From Paramecium octaurelia (Eukaryota > Ciliophora > Oligohymenophorea > Peniculida > Parameciidae), in the NCBI GenBank assembly GCA_905182995.1, contig CAJJDP010000035.1, positions 76,681-140,680 on the forward strand: DNA of 64,000 nucleotides, written 5' to 3'. Below the pieces are notes generated by a model. It made no database searches and was not told the origin of the DNA. It worked only from the letters and a program-made list of their open reading frames with translations. The position numbers and the translations under genes were made by a program. This document shows positions 1-11,474 of this stretch, piece after piece. Within the stretch, counting starts at the first letter, position 1. The number at the start of each line of letters is the position of its first letter.

Positions 1-594
1 TCTACTAAAGTTAATAATAATTGATGTATTGAGGATATTTCTTAAGGTTTTCAACTACCAAACTTATACTTTTTTTTTTCATTTTATAAAATTCAATAAG
101 TGCTTAAAATTGTTATTACTTTAGGATATATTTGGAATGAAAGACTTATCATAATAAAGGCTAACGTAGCTAGTTAATTATAGTAATTTTAATTCTATCT
201 ATCTTTTTACATCTTCATTAATTTTTGAATAATTATTTTAAGACCTTGAAAAAATGAATAGCTATTTTTTGAATCACATTATATAATTTTCGAATCATTG
301 AAATAATATAAATCTTACCAAAATCTTATTTCTCTAAGAAAACTGATGATCAGATTCAACTTTCACAGCAATATCTCTAAAATTGCTAGGCTTGTGATGC
401 AATATACCCCAACTAAAATATTAGCGCGTAAATAAGTCTAAGTTTTTAAGCTAAATTACTGATTTGAATTTCTATGATGGCTCAATAATTTTCTGGTTTA
501 GAATATATAATTTCTAGTGATATTTTCATCTGAAATTTTGTGAAAATAATTTTTAAGTTTATTATTAATATATTGTAGGATAACCTCCCCTGAG
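1..594. other. Upstream non-coding stretch
   Basis: No reading frame that I can support on either strand. It is AT-rich with scattered TGA triplets in all frames, and probably holds the 5' region of the gene starting at 595. Confidence 0.4.
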
Positions 595-3500
595 ATGATA
601 GAAGATTTAAACTCCAATCTATTAAATATCACATATATTTTCTTAATTTCAAGCCTAATATAACATTGCACATAATCAACTATTGTTTACACAGATCCAT
701 TCAGCGATTTTTAAAGGGGTAAAATAAATCTTATAATTTAAGATTGCAATAAGTATAAGATAGTCAATGGTAGTAGTTCAATCTCCTCATAAGTTTGCGG
801 CAATTATAAAACATTATTCATTACATAGCTTTCTTATCAATTTTTGATTTATGAGACTTTATAGCTCTAACCTCATTATGAAGTAACATTAGAATTCAAG
901 TTTTTGAAGTACTAATAAACTTATTTTTAATAGATTAAATAATAACATTTCACGGGAATTTATTGTTTATATAGAAGATAAAATCTACCACTAATAGAAT
1001 TATCATAACTCTATTAATTCAGCTGGATTATACAGTTGTAAGTCAGATTACCTTATTTTCCCTATTACTATTACTATTTAACATTCAAGTCCTTCTGTCA
1101 CAATCTCAATGATTGCTGAAAATAATTATTGGGGAATAACAGAATTTAAATTATCAATTAATGAATGCTTAAATGAATGCATTTATTGTGATTCATTTTT
1201 TTGTTTTTATTAAGAATTATTTTTGACCTTATTTAATGAAATAACATTCTCTGTTGTGAGAATAGAAGACGGATGGTCCTCTGGAGTTGATAGAGTATAT
1301 GTAATTGGAGAATGCTATGGTATGTTTAAAATAAAATTATTTAGGATTTAATTACCTCAAAACATCTGCCAATTAGTTGTAAAAAGATTTTACTTTAGTT
1401 GAACACAAAATGATAAGTTTTTAAGCAAAGATATTAATATTTAATTCAAATTCTACTATAATTAAAGTTTATATAGATGATAGTTTAGTAACTACATTTA
1501 ATTATGTTTACCAATAACTAAAATTTGATGGCTTAATATGTGAATACATTTCAATTCAAGAAATTAAGCTCTTATAATATCAACATTTTAGAACAAGTTT
1601 AAAAATTACAATAATAGTTGAATTGAAGTAATATTATTTTTCGCCTAGTTTATCTCCATATATTGGACTAAGAGATTTTCAACTATTTCTAGAAAGACCT
1701 GCTGAATGTTATGATAAGAATATTATTCCTTTTGATGGATGCTTTTCAGATTTTTTCGATTGTGTTGAAGGTTGTGGATTATGTATTCAAGGTATTTGCT
1801 AAGATTGCTTATTTGGATGGGAGTTTAAGGAGTCAACAAAATCATGTATCCCTATTTGTGGAGATACTATCATTACACAAGATGAGGAATGTGATGATGG
1901 TAATTTACTCGCATATGATGGATGCCACAAATGCAAATATTCTTGTCCATAAAATTGTAAATATTGCTAATTTGGAAAGTGCTAGGCTTGTCAAAATTAA
2001 CATCAAATTATAGGAGGTAGATGCTAATTTATCGGTGATGAGTCAGAAAAAACTCATTACGAAGGAAACTAAGATTATTATGATTTTATAATTTTGGAAG
2101 GATAACGTCGATAGGACGAAATTGATAATTAATTTGAAAGTGTTATTCTTTAGAATAGAAATCCCTCTTAAATTTTGAATGTTAGAATACTTGAATAACA
2201 ATATAGCAAATATAAATTTGATTATCTCAATAATTGTAAGGTTGAGTAATTTGGAAAATGTTTGGAATGCCATGTCGAGTATGAATTCAATTTTCATAAA
2301 ACAAAATGCATTCCTAGATGCAACGATGGAATATTAATATAAGAAGAAATTTGTGATGATGAGAATAGAATCCAATTTGATGGTTGTTACAAATGTTTAA
2401 AAAGTTGTTAAATAGAATGTTTATTTTGTTCTGAAAGTAAATGCTATAATTGTCAAAATGGTTGGCTACTTCAAAATTATTAATGTAAATAAATCTGTGG
2501 AGACGGATAATTAGCAATCATTTCTAATGAATAATGCGATGATCCTGAGGATCCAAATTGTGCTAATTGTAACTATTAATGTGATAGTGACTGCTTGGTT
2601 TGTAATGAGTTTCAAAATTGTGAGATATGTTAAAGTCCTTTTTATATCAAGAATGGGAAATGCTTATCAATCTGTGGAGACAATATCATTACTCCACCTT
2701 TTGAATAATGTGATGATGGCAACAATATTCCATATGATGGTTGTTATGATTGTCAATTATAATGTTCCTTCGGATGTATAAAATGTTAGAAGGACAACAC
2801 TTGTGTATAGTGTGAAGAATAAAATTACATTTTAGATACTCAAACTTAAATATGCTAAGAAAAATAACGTAATAGTGATTTACAACCTAACGAAGATGAG
2901 GGTAATAATGATATAGTAATTGTTTCGTGTAATGAGAATTAACAATTTATCAATGATCAATGTGTTAATTTATGTGGTAACGGTATACTTAATAGTCTTT
3001 TTGAATAGTGTGATGATGGAAATAATGAAGGAGGTGATGGGTGTTCAGCTTTATGTTTTGAAGAAGATTCCTATAAATGCATCAATTAGAACAATTCTTT
3101 CAGTATTTGCACTTTTGTCTAACAACCAAATTTTGAATTGATCCTACTATCAGATACCTAGAATCAAACAAAAATTATTGAATTAAGTTTCTCTTAAGAA
3201 GTATACTTATTATCCTATCAATACTTTGAACAATTTGTAGAATTTACAATCACTCCATAAACTTAATATTAGTTATCACTACATCCATTAATAAACATAA
3301 CAGCTTAATTAAGCCATCCTAAGTATTAAATTTCTGTTTAATTTTTGGAACCTGTCACAGATCCAATTCTACAACTCAAAATCTAGTAGTTCTCTATTTA
3401 TAATCAATATGACATGTAATTAAAAAGTAATTCAAAATAATTACATCTTGGAACACCTTTTGTGTTATCAAAAGCTACTTAAAATAGAGTCAATTAAGTT

Positions 3501-4724
3501 ATTAAGATGAATGATGCTATAGTATATTCTACAGTTAGTATTGCAAGTTTACTATTCTTAACTGGGAACTATTTTGTATTTTTAAATTTATTAGATTTAT
3601 TATAGTCTTTATCCTACATTAGATATATGGAATATAAATTTCCTCCTCATCTAAGTCAGTTTCTTGAAACTTATACTAAAATTTCCTTATAACCTATTTT
3701 AGAGAGTTTAAGAGTTGATGAACTTTTTACTAATCTCAATGGAGGCACAATCCCATATTTAAAAAAGAAATCACAAAAGCCCAATACAATAAATGGTCTT
3801 AATTAGATGTATTTAATGAATGCAAAAGGATGCTACTTCTCTTACATTGCATCATTAATAACCTATTTTATGTGTTGTCTAATATCTTCAAACAAAGTAT
3901 CAGATTGGTTAGGATGTTACTTTAAAAAGAATGAAGAAAAGATTAAAACTCTTCGACTAATTTCAATATTCTAGCAGAAGATCCAATTATAATGTTAAAA
4001 ACTTAAAAACTATTATTTCTCTTCAGGAATTGTTCAAATATTTTATTCAACCCTTCAATAATTACTATTTAGTACGCTTTTACAATTTCCTGAATATTAG
4101 TTTAATTCCATTTTCGAAATAATTAATAGTGTTGCAGCATTGGGAAGTTTATTGTTTTTGATATCAATTTTTTTTAGATTACTTTCCATAACAACTACTT
4201 AAATAAAGAACAAATAAAAATGGAAATATTTTTTTTAAGATTCAAAAACTGAATTTTGGGCTGCTAATTTCAAGCCATTCCAAATTTATAGATCTGCTTT
4301 TTATATTACAATTATAACTGAATTAATAGGATATCCTTAAGCTTAATCAGTTTTACTTTCGATGCAATCATTTTTTTATTTACACTACTTGATCCTCTTT
4401 AGACCAATAAAATCAAATTACGAGATGGTAAAATTAATATGTAGAGAAGTGATATTATTAATTATCACAGGGTCATTTTTAGTTTACAGTTTGGAATTAA
4501 ATCATGATCAATTTTTTTTATATGGATGGTTTCATATAGCACTCTTTTGTTTTTTATTAGTCTTTACTTTAACTGTTGACCTTATGGATTCAGTCTAAAA
4601 AACATGTTATATCCGTTTAAAAAAAAGATAAACTTAGGAAAGGAAGAAAATTCTGTAATATTATGAAAATCCATTATAAAGATTTGTTTAGGAAAGTAAG
4701 AATGATTAATAATTAAAAAAATGA
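595..4724 (+). CDS. Cys-rich (DUF4215-type) multi-pass surface protein
   Basis: About 1359 aa in two-intron form (introns 909-933 and 1320-1344, both 25 nt, GT-AG). The start at 595 gives a hydrophobic N-terminal segment (LLNITYIFLISSLIQ) that looks like a signal sequence. An extracellular part follows, then from about residue 350 a series of Cys-rich modules each carrying a C-G-D/N-G ... E-x-C-D-D-G-N pattern (for example EQCDDGNNIPYDGC), typical of the large Paramecium DUF4215 family. The C-terminal third has several hydrophobic segments (for example VSIASLLFLTGNYFVFLNLL, near 3530-3600), so it is probably a multi-pass plasma-membrane protein. The stop is TGA at 4722-4724. The last 170 nt are repeated at 5946-6115 by the assembly duplication. 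Function is unknown; related ciliate proteins are usually called hypothetical surface or receptor-like proteins. Confidence 0.85.
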
Positions 4725-5944
4725 ATAATCAATTTAAAATATTATTGCTTTTTAATTCTTAAATCTCAATATATTTTAGTGTTATTAATAGAAGAATTTT
4801 TAGAATCCTCAAAAATTGATTCCATATAGATTTAGTGTCGTCACTTAAGAATCTACAAGACACGACTTTTTGTGGATGCTCAAATTGGATAAATCCTTAG
4901 ATAATTCTCTTGAATCGTCCTTTGATATAGAATCTATATAATACTAATTTATTACTTAGATACCTCATTCTCATAATTAAAATCTCATTTGATAATTCTA
5001 ATAATATAGAAATAATTTTATTGTCATTATAATTATTTTCTAGCTCTCTCACTGATAAAAAGTAAATTGTTGATATTCAAGTTATTTTTTTATGTAGAAG
5101 TACGCGGAGCTATTTCAAGCCTTCCTTCGTAATTATTAATTCTTTATAGCAATTGGTAATCTACTCGATAGACATTAGAACCCTCAGATTTGATGCGTTG
5201 AGTTACCCTGAGGAGATCATTTTTGAAAATTTATCTAATAAAAACTAAAATAAGGGAATTTTAATATGGATATTTAAATGTGTGTAGGTTTAATGCTAAT
5301 ATTGAAAGTTCTATTATATTTAGAGTATATTTCATTATGGGTAATTTATTTTTTAAATTAAAATTAGTAATCTAGTTAATATTTCCTACAACTTTAAATC
5401 GCAAGTTTAGAAAATAAACAGAAGGACAATTTTAATACAGACATTTTTATTTATCATAAAATGATGTACAAAAATACGATTTAGATTAAATTTCCCATTT
5501 TACTTGGAACATTTGCATTCAAGATCGTTCCTATCGAAAGAATTAAGATGAACAATCAACTTATGAACACTTAATTAGGTTATAAATTACCCCATTCTTC
5601 ATTGGATGAAAGAAGAAAAGAAGAATAACTTTTGGTAGAACATTTTTATAAAAGATTGCTTGCATATTGAATATCTAAGATAGTGAAAGGGTATGGATAT
5701 TTGCAATCTGATGAACATAATTTAAATTAGAGAAGATTGTACTTATAAGTGATTAGAAAAGCTTAAATTAAGAGCACCTTTAATAATCAACCAAGGATTG
5801 AAGTGACTGTGAAGATAAAGAAAAGGATGTAATTTGTTTTTTTCGAAATGATACTTTTTTGTGGATAGAATTCTTAGAGTCAGCAATTATTAAAAAAAAA
5901 AGATACATTAATGTTGTCAAGGAATCTATTAGATGTAGGTTAGT
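4555..5944 (+). repeat. Direct repeat, copy 1 (1390 bp)
   Basis: Bases 4555-5944 reappear, apparently without change, at 5946-7335 (offset 1391), with the single ambiguous base N at 5945 between the copies. Copy 1 begins inside the last exon of the 595-4724 gene. This is what two overlapping contig ends joined across a nominal one-base gap look like, so it is probably one locus written twice. Confidence 0.95.
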
Positions 5945-5945
5945 N
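5945..5945. other. Assembly gap marker (N)
   Basis: The only ambiguous base in the window, at the junction of two identical 1390-bp blocks. It is best read as a contig join rather than a base-calling failure. Confidence 0.9.
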
Positions 5946-7335
5946 TATTAGTCTTTACTTTAACTGTTGACCTTATGGATTCAGTCTAAAAAACATGTTA
6001 TATCCGTTTAAAAAAAAGATAAACTTAGGAAAGGAAGAAAATTCTGTAATATTATGAAAATCCATTATAAAGATTTGTTTAGGAAAGTAAGAATGATTAA
6101 TAATTAAAAAAATGAATAATCAATTTAAAATATTATTGCTTTTTAATTCTTAAATCTCAATATATTTTAGTGTTATTAATAGAAGAATTTTTAGAATCCT
6201 CAAAAATTGATTCCATATAGATTTAGTGTCGTCACTTAAGAATCTACAAGACACGACTTTTTGTGGATGCTCAAATTGGATAAATCCTTAGATAATTCTC
6301 TTGAATCGTCCTTTGATATAGAATCTATATAATACTAATTTATTACTTAGATACCTCATTCTCATAATTAAAATCTCATTTGATAATTCTAATAATATAG
6401 AAATAATTTTATTGTCATTATAATTATTTTCTAGCTCTCTCACTGATAAAAAGTAAATTGTTGATATTCAAGTTATTTTTTTATGTAGAAGTACGCGGAG
6501 CTATTTCAAGCCTTCCTTCGTAATTATTAATTCTTTATAGCAATTGGTAATCTACTCGATAGACATTAGAACCCTCAGATTTGATGCGTTGAGTTACCCT
6601 GAGGAGATCATTTTTGAAAATTTATCTAATAAAAACTAAAATAAGGGAATTTTAATATGGATATTTAAATGTGTGTAGGTTTAATGCTAATATTGAAAGT
6701 TCTATTATATTTAGAGTATATTTCATTATGGGTAATTTATTTTTTAAATTAAAATTAGTAATCTAGTTAATATTTCCTACAACTTTAAATCGCAAGTTTA
6801 GAAAATAAACAGAAGGACAATTTTAATACAGACATTTTTATTTATCATAAAATGATGTACAAAAATACGATTTAGATTAAATTTCCCATTTTACTTGGAA
6901 CATTTGCATTCAAGATCGTTCCTATCGAAAGAATTAAGATGAACAATCAACTTATGAACACTTAATTAGGTTATAAATTACCCCATTCTTCATTGGATGA
7001 AAGAAGAAAAGAAGAATAACTTTTGGTAGAACATTTTTATAAAAGATTGCTTGCATATTGAATATCTAAGATAGTGAAAGGGTATGGATATTTGCAATCT
7101 GATGAACATAATTTAAATTAGAGAAGATTGTACTTATAAGTGATTAGAAAAGCTTAAATTAAGAGCACCTTTAATAATCAACCAAGGATTGAAGTGACTG
7201 TGAAGATAAAGAAAAGGATGTAATTTGTTTTTTTCGAAATGATACTTTTTTGTGGATAGAATTCTTAGAGTCAGCAATTATTAAAAAAAAAAGATACATT
7301 AATGTTGTCAAGGAATCTATTAGATGTAGGTTAGT
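5946..7335 (+). repeat. Direct repeat, copy 2 (1390 bp)
   Basis: Second copy of the block at 4555-5944, starting straight after the N at 5945 and running into unique sequence at 7336. It carries a headless duplicate of the last 170 nt of the 595-4724 gene at 5946-6115. Confidence 0.95.
6120..6611 (-). pseudogene. ORF with one in-frame TGA (also at 4729-5220)
   Basis: On the minus strand a frame of 164 codons runs from an ATG to a TGA, broken once by an internal TGA after about 47 codons (...LLHKKIT, stop, ISTIYFLSVREL...). No GT-AG intron of 20-30 nt removes the break. Residues are plausible for protein (NLRVLMSIEQITNCYKELI), but I recognise no family. It exists twice only because of the assembly duplication. 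It could be a decayed gene, a sequencing error in an otherwise intact gene, or chance. Confidence 0.3.
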
Positions 7336-7373
7336 AAATTCAGGATATTCAAAAACTTCATTTTTAATTATGA
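6684..7373 (+). pseudogene. ORF with one in-frame TGA; partial second copy at 5293-5944
   Basis: Starting at an ATG (6684), with a good 27-nt intron candidate (GT at 6733, AG at 6759), the frame reads through segments such as GYKLPHSSLDERRKEEQLLV, meets a TGA at 7059-7061, then stays open in the same frame for another 103 codons to TGA at 7371-7373. No family recognised. The single break and the nearby contig join leave open whether this is a relic or a base error. The downstream half uses unique sequence beyond the repeat. Confidence 0.3.
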
Positions 7374-7679
7374 TAACAAAAACAAAATAGCTAAATGTAT
7401 ATCTAAAAATGAACTAAATTGTAAATATAATGCACCTATATTTTATGCAAATGTATAAAAAACTAAAAAAGTGGGAATAAATTAGAATACTTTAAAGTTT
7501 TAAATTTTACTTTACTGATTGTTCTCATTGTTTTTTATTATGGTGAGAATTATCAAATTATTCATTTCCTTACTTATTCAATGTATTGCTATAAAATTGC
7601 TTATCATATTGGCTTGATTTTTCCATACATACACTAGGATGGATGATAAATCCAGGAATGGGAATGGGCTATGTATAAA

Positions 7680-8540
7680 GTATCCGGCCCCAATAATAAT
7701 TACTCCAAATTTAGAGGTAACAAAAGGTGGATTATGGAAATACTTTAAATCTTTTTTAAAATAAATACTTAGTTTACCTTCAGAAAAGATCCGAATTTAA
7801 CAATCAGATTTGACCAGATTTTAAATTATCATGAGATTATTAAAACACTTAGGAATGTTTCAATATCAAGTATGATGCAAAATATCATCAGAAACTGGAT
7901 ATGGATGGAAGATATCGCCCGTTATGATGATAAGGTATAATGTCGAGGTTTTCCTTTACAAATAAAAATAGTCGATGTTATGCAGAAGTAAGGATTCATG
8001 ACAGCTTTCTGATTACTGATTATCAAATTATAAAATAGGTTAAGAAATGTTCTTCTAGTTATGAGACGGTGGATGGCATAGGTATGATGATATATTCAAG
8101 GAAAAGTGAGAAGTGATTTAATTGAATAAGTGGAGAGTGGCTTAGAGCAGAGAATAAGAACAAACGATGGAAAGTATGCATGGGAAGAATTAGAAATTTA
8201 AAAATAATTCTGATGCATTTTCTCTACAGTATCAATTTGTGGCTGGATATGGAATAATCTGGTATATTAAAATTAAAGAGGATAGATAAACACTGGTGAG
8301 AATGTATATGAAAAAGATGATGACATCGTGCATGGATCTTGGTGGAGATGAAGTTTGGATTTTCTTATTCTGGAAAGCATGTTAAATAGGAATATTATTC
8401 TTCATTAGGGGTTCAATATTACGTTTTGTTAATTTTGTAAGTGACTCTTTAATAAATAGAAGGATGTACTTAGCCATTAATACAAAGAGAGCGTAAACCT
8501 TGCGATAAAGAAGACCGTTCATACAATTTATTGATTCAGT
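7680..8540 (+). pseudogene. Possible relic of a G-x-W / MORN-like repeat protein
   Basis: Short stretches in different plus-strand frames resemble the Paramecium repeat family built on Y-x-x-G-x-K-x-G-x-W units: ENVYEKDDDIVHGSW near 8300-8345, continuing after a one-base frame change as VEMKFGFSYSGKHVKQEYY to about 8405, and SGEWLRAENKNKRW near 8130-8170. No uninterrupted frame covers them. My reading is a decayed copy, or unpolished sequence next to the contig join. The family assignment is from memory of the repeat pattern only. Confidence 0.3.
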
Positions 8541-8741
8541 CATGTAAGTAATAAAAAAAATGAAAATGTACAACAGTTTATAAACCCCCATTTAAATAAA
8601 ATATTATTTCCGTATTTTAAAAGGATTACAATATTATTATCATAATTAATTATATTAAAAAGCATATTGAAAAATCATAGTAACATATATATTTTCTTTG
8701 TAATTAAATGAATATTAATTCATATTTTTTAATTATTCAAT

Positions 8742-9944
8742 TCATTAAGTTAAATAAGAGATTCTGAAATATCTCAATTTCTTAACTTTTTCTTCATCAT
8801 CATCAACATCTTCTAAATCTTCATAATCTATATAATAATAATTGGTTAAGGTTTATAAATCGTTAAAAGGATCTATGTTGATGTTTAGTTTTTTATAAAC
8901 TCCCCTCAAAATATCAAATCTAGAAAAAGTATTGGGTACATTTTTCCCTTTTTTTTTGATTTTTTGATGTCTTTTAACAATTTAGAATAAATAAATTGAT
9001 GTCTGATCTTAAGAAAATTATCTAAATCCAAATTTAGGGTTTATATTCCTTATCAGCTTACCAGTTTAAAGATTTCTAAGTTTAGCGTCGGAGCAGTGAC
9101 CATAGGCAATAAATGACTTCCAAAAATATCTTTTACTAGGCATATTATGTTGCCATCTTAGATGTATTTTCTAGTTTTGTGTATGAATAATATAAGTTTA
9201 ATCATTTGATTCTACAATTGCAAAACTAGAAAATAGTTTCTAATAAAATAATATTTCATATTAAAATTAAGTAATTTATTCAAAATCGGTTTCAAGCTGA
9301 ATAGTTAAAATAGTTGTGCTATCTATTAATAGATTGATATTGCCAGAAGAATCATACGAGAGAAAATGCTATGATGATATCTATTTTTTTTTGGTTTTTT
9401 ACTAACCCAAAAAGTCAATATAAAGCAATTTTGTAGGTTTTCGAAATATTAAATATCTAGAATCATCTGAAAAAAAATAATCTTTGATTTTTAATTTATC
9501 TTCAATATATTCTCCAAAATACATCAATTTATTATTAATCAAGGACTTAATAAATAGGATATATTCTTCCCTTGAATGGCTTCCAACAACAATTTCTGTT
9601 CTTACCACAAAAATAGCAATATAGTTCTGATTTGGAGATAAAATATAGTGTTTTATCTCAAAATATTCCTCAAAGCTGACATCTTTGTCATTGACTGGGA
9701 ATTCATCGCAGAGATCAAATATACCATCAGGAATTAATTCTATCCTTTTTTAGTTAGTATCCGCCTAATTTTTACTTTACATTAATTTAATTTCCTTTAT
9801 AAAATTATTAATAGTAGCACTTACTGCAAAATTACTCCAGATGTTTTGGACTATATTTTAAGTAGAGCATTGAAAAATAGCTAGCTTTTAGCCACTATTG
9901 ATCAATTTCAATTTATATTACAAAACAATATTATTAGATGTCAT
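8742..9944 (-). CDS. Hypothetical protein, possibly beta-propeller-like
   Basis: About 400 aa, open without introns in the ciliate code from ATG (9942-9944) to TGA (8742-8744). Short hydrophobic strands alternate with turns, some of WD40 style, such as KHYILSPNQNYIAIFVVRTE, KDYFFSDDSRYLIFRKPTKL and HFLSYDSSGNINLL. The C-terminus is acidic (EDLEDVDDDEEKVKK). No motif fixes a function. I chose this ATG because the 80 nt upstream are AT-rich spacer; an in-frame upstream ATG overlaps the end of the relic at 10025. It is the one intact-looking gene in the left-hand relic-rich region. Confidence 0.6.
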
Positions 9945-10024
9945 TCTCTTTGAATTATATTAACCAAAATTCTTTTGTTTGTAAGTCAAAATAAATTTAT
10001 AATATAGTAATAATAAAGTAGACA

Positions 10025-10254
10025 TCAAAGTACTTCTAAATCCTCATTTGGATAGTTCTAATGATAATCAATTATCACCATTTGGATCATCCGTAAAGTT
10101 TTTTATAGCAATTCCAATTATCTGCATTTTCAAGTTCTTTATATAAAATTAATATTCAAGACCATTAGATTCAACTATAACGCTTATATAATTTTCCTTA
10201 TTATCTATAAGAGAGTTTAATTACAAGTATTTACAAATAGTAATTAACCTATTT
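10025..10254 (-). pseudogene. Broken C-terminal fragment of a propeller-like protein
   Basis: Three consecutive protein-like pieces lie in different minus-strand frames within 230 bp: SLIDNKENYISVIVESNG, then ELENADNWNCYKKLYG, then VIIDYHQNYPNEDLEVL followed by TGA at 10025-10027. The joins are frame changes, not introns (too few bases between them). It looks like a decayed paralogue or ohnologue of the kind of gene at 8742-9944. Base errors cannot be excluded. Confidence 0.45.
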
Positions 10255-10281
10255 AGAATAAACTAGGAGAAAAATATTTGA

Positions 10282-10977
10282 GCTAAATATTTTGCGACTG
10301 GCCTAGAAGGTAGTTGAAGTATGAATTTAGACAGAATGAGAGATAAAAAGGAGTTATTTAAATCTATCAAACACATCTTAGAACCTATTTTTCGATAGAA
10401 ACAAGAAAAAGACTGATAAATTTGATCAAATGAGTTGAAACCATTATTGCTAAATTAAATGATAATCGAGTTTAGTAAGAAGATATGTTTAGAGTTTTGG
10501 ATAAGAATAATCAAAGATCAGTTTAAAAAATGAATTTTTTAGAAGAATTAATATAGAAATTACTGGACATAAATTAGGAGAATTTTAGATATCATCAAAA
10601 GATTAAGATAATAATTAGAGTTGCACGATAGATTTCTATGAATTTAAAGAAATCATGTAAGAAATTTTCAGTCTAAACTATATATTCTTACTTTTAGAAT
10701 ATTAGGAATATCAAAAGCCTTACTAATAAAAGGACTTATTTTGTTAATAATTTACTTAGTAATAGTTTTGGCATTCATTCTATTATATAAGCATTTGCCA
10801 TTCCAAGTATTTTTGCTAGATATAATATATTTACTATTAAAGGGTTGTTTTTAAGAATGAGTAATCTGAAAAATACATACCTTAATAGATTATTGGTTTT
10901 GGGTATAATATACATATATTTTTGTTTTATTCAAAACTACAGCAAAGTTAGTTATTTTATATTTTGAAAAAAACTCG
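10282..10977 (+). pseudogene. Broken coiled-coil/helical ORF
   Basis: A plus-strand frame begins AKYFATGLE, may be spliced by a 21-nt GT-AG intron (10313-10333) into DRMRDKKELFKSIKHIL, then meets stops near 10410. A different frame carries ETIIAKLNDNRVQQEDMFRV and NFLEELIQKLLDINQENFRY and stays open to TGA at 10975-10977. At least two frame changes separate the parts. Probably a relic of a helical protein; family unknown. Confidence 0.35.
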
Positions 10978-11474
10978 TATTATGTTAGTTTAATTATGTT
11001 AATTATCCACAATTGTTAATATATTTATTTCATTTATATCAAATCCTTTATTTAACAAAATTTATTTACTGAATTTTATATTTTAAGTTTTAACAAGCAA
11101 ACTTTAATCCATTAATTCAAAAATTTATTTTTTCATTTAACCATAAAATAATTTTTAGTTTCATATAAAATTATATTAATTTCGAAACTTCTTCATAAAT
11201 TAAGTAATTTATTCTTTTTATTTAAACAACTAATTTTATTTCCATCCAAGCTAGGAAATCTGGTAATAGATTCACATTTTTTACTTATTATTTTAATAAA
11301 TATTATAAATACAAATATATTGATTAAATCTTGACTCAACTGTTGTTTTAGTCAAGAAGTTCATAAGCATAAAAAATAAAATTAGGTAATAGATAAGTGA
11401 TTATTTTCATTATTTTATTCAATGATGCATAAAATTTTCAGTAAGTTATATAGTATTTTAAAATATTAATAAAA
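10978..11474. other. AT-rich intergenic stretch
   Basis: About 500 bp with very low GC, T-runs and A-runs, and no supportable frame. It separates the relic-rich region from the intact LRR gene. Confidence 0.5.

Noticed and set aside
6684-7373. TGA read-through or selenocysteine as an explanation for the in-frame TGA
   Set aside because: No Cys-like context and no recognisable selenoprotein family; decay or base error is simpler.
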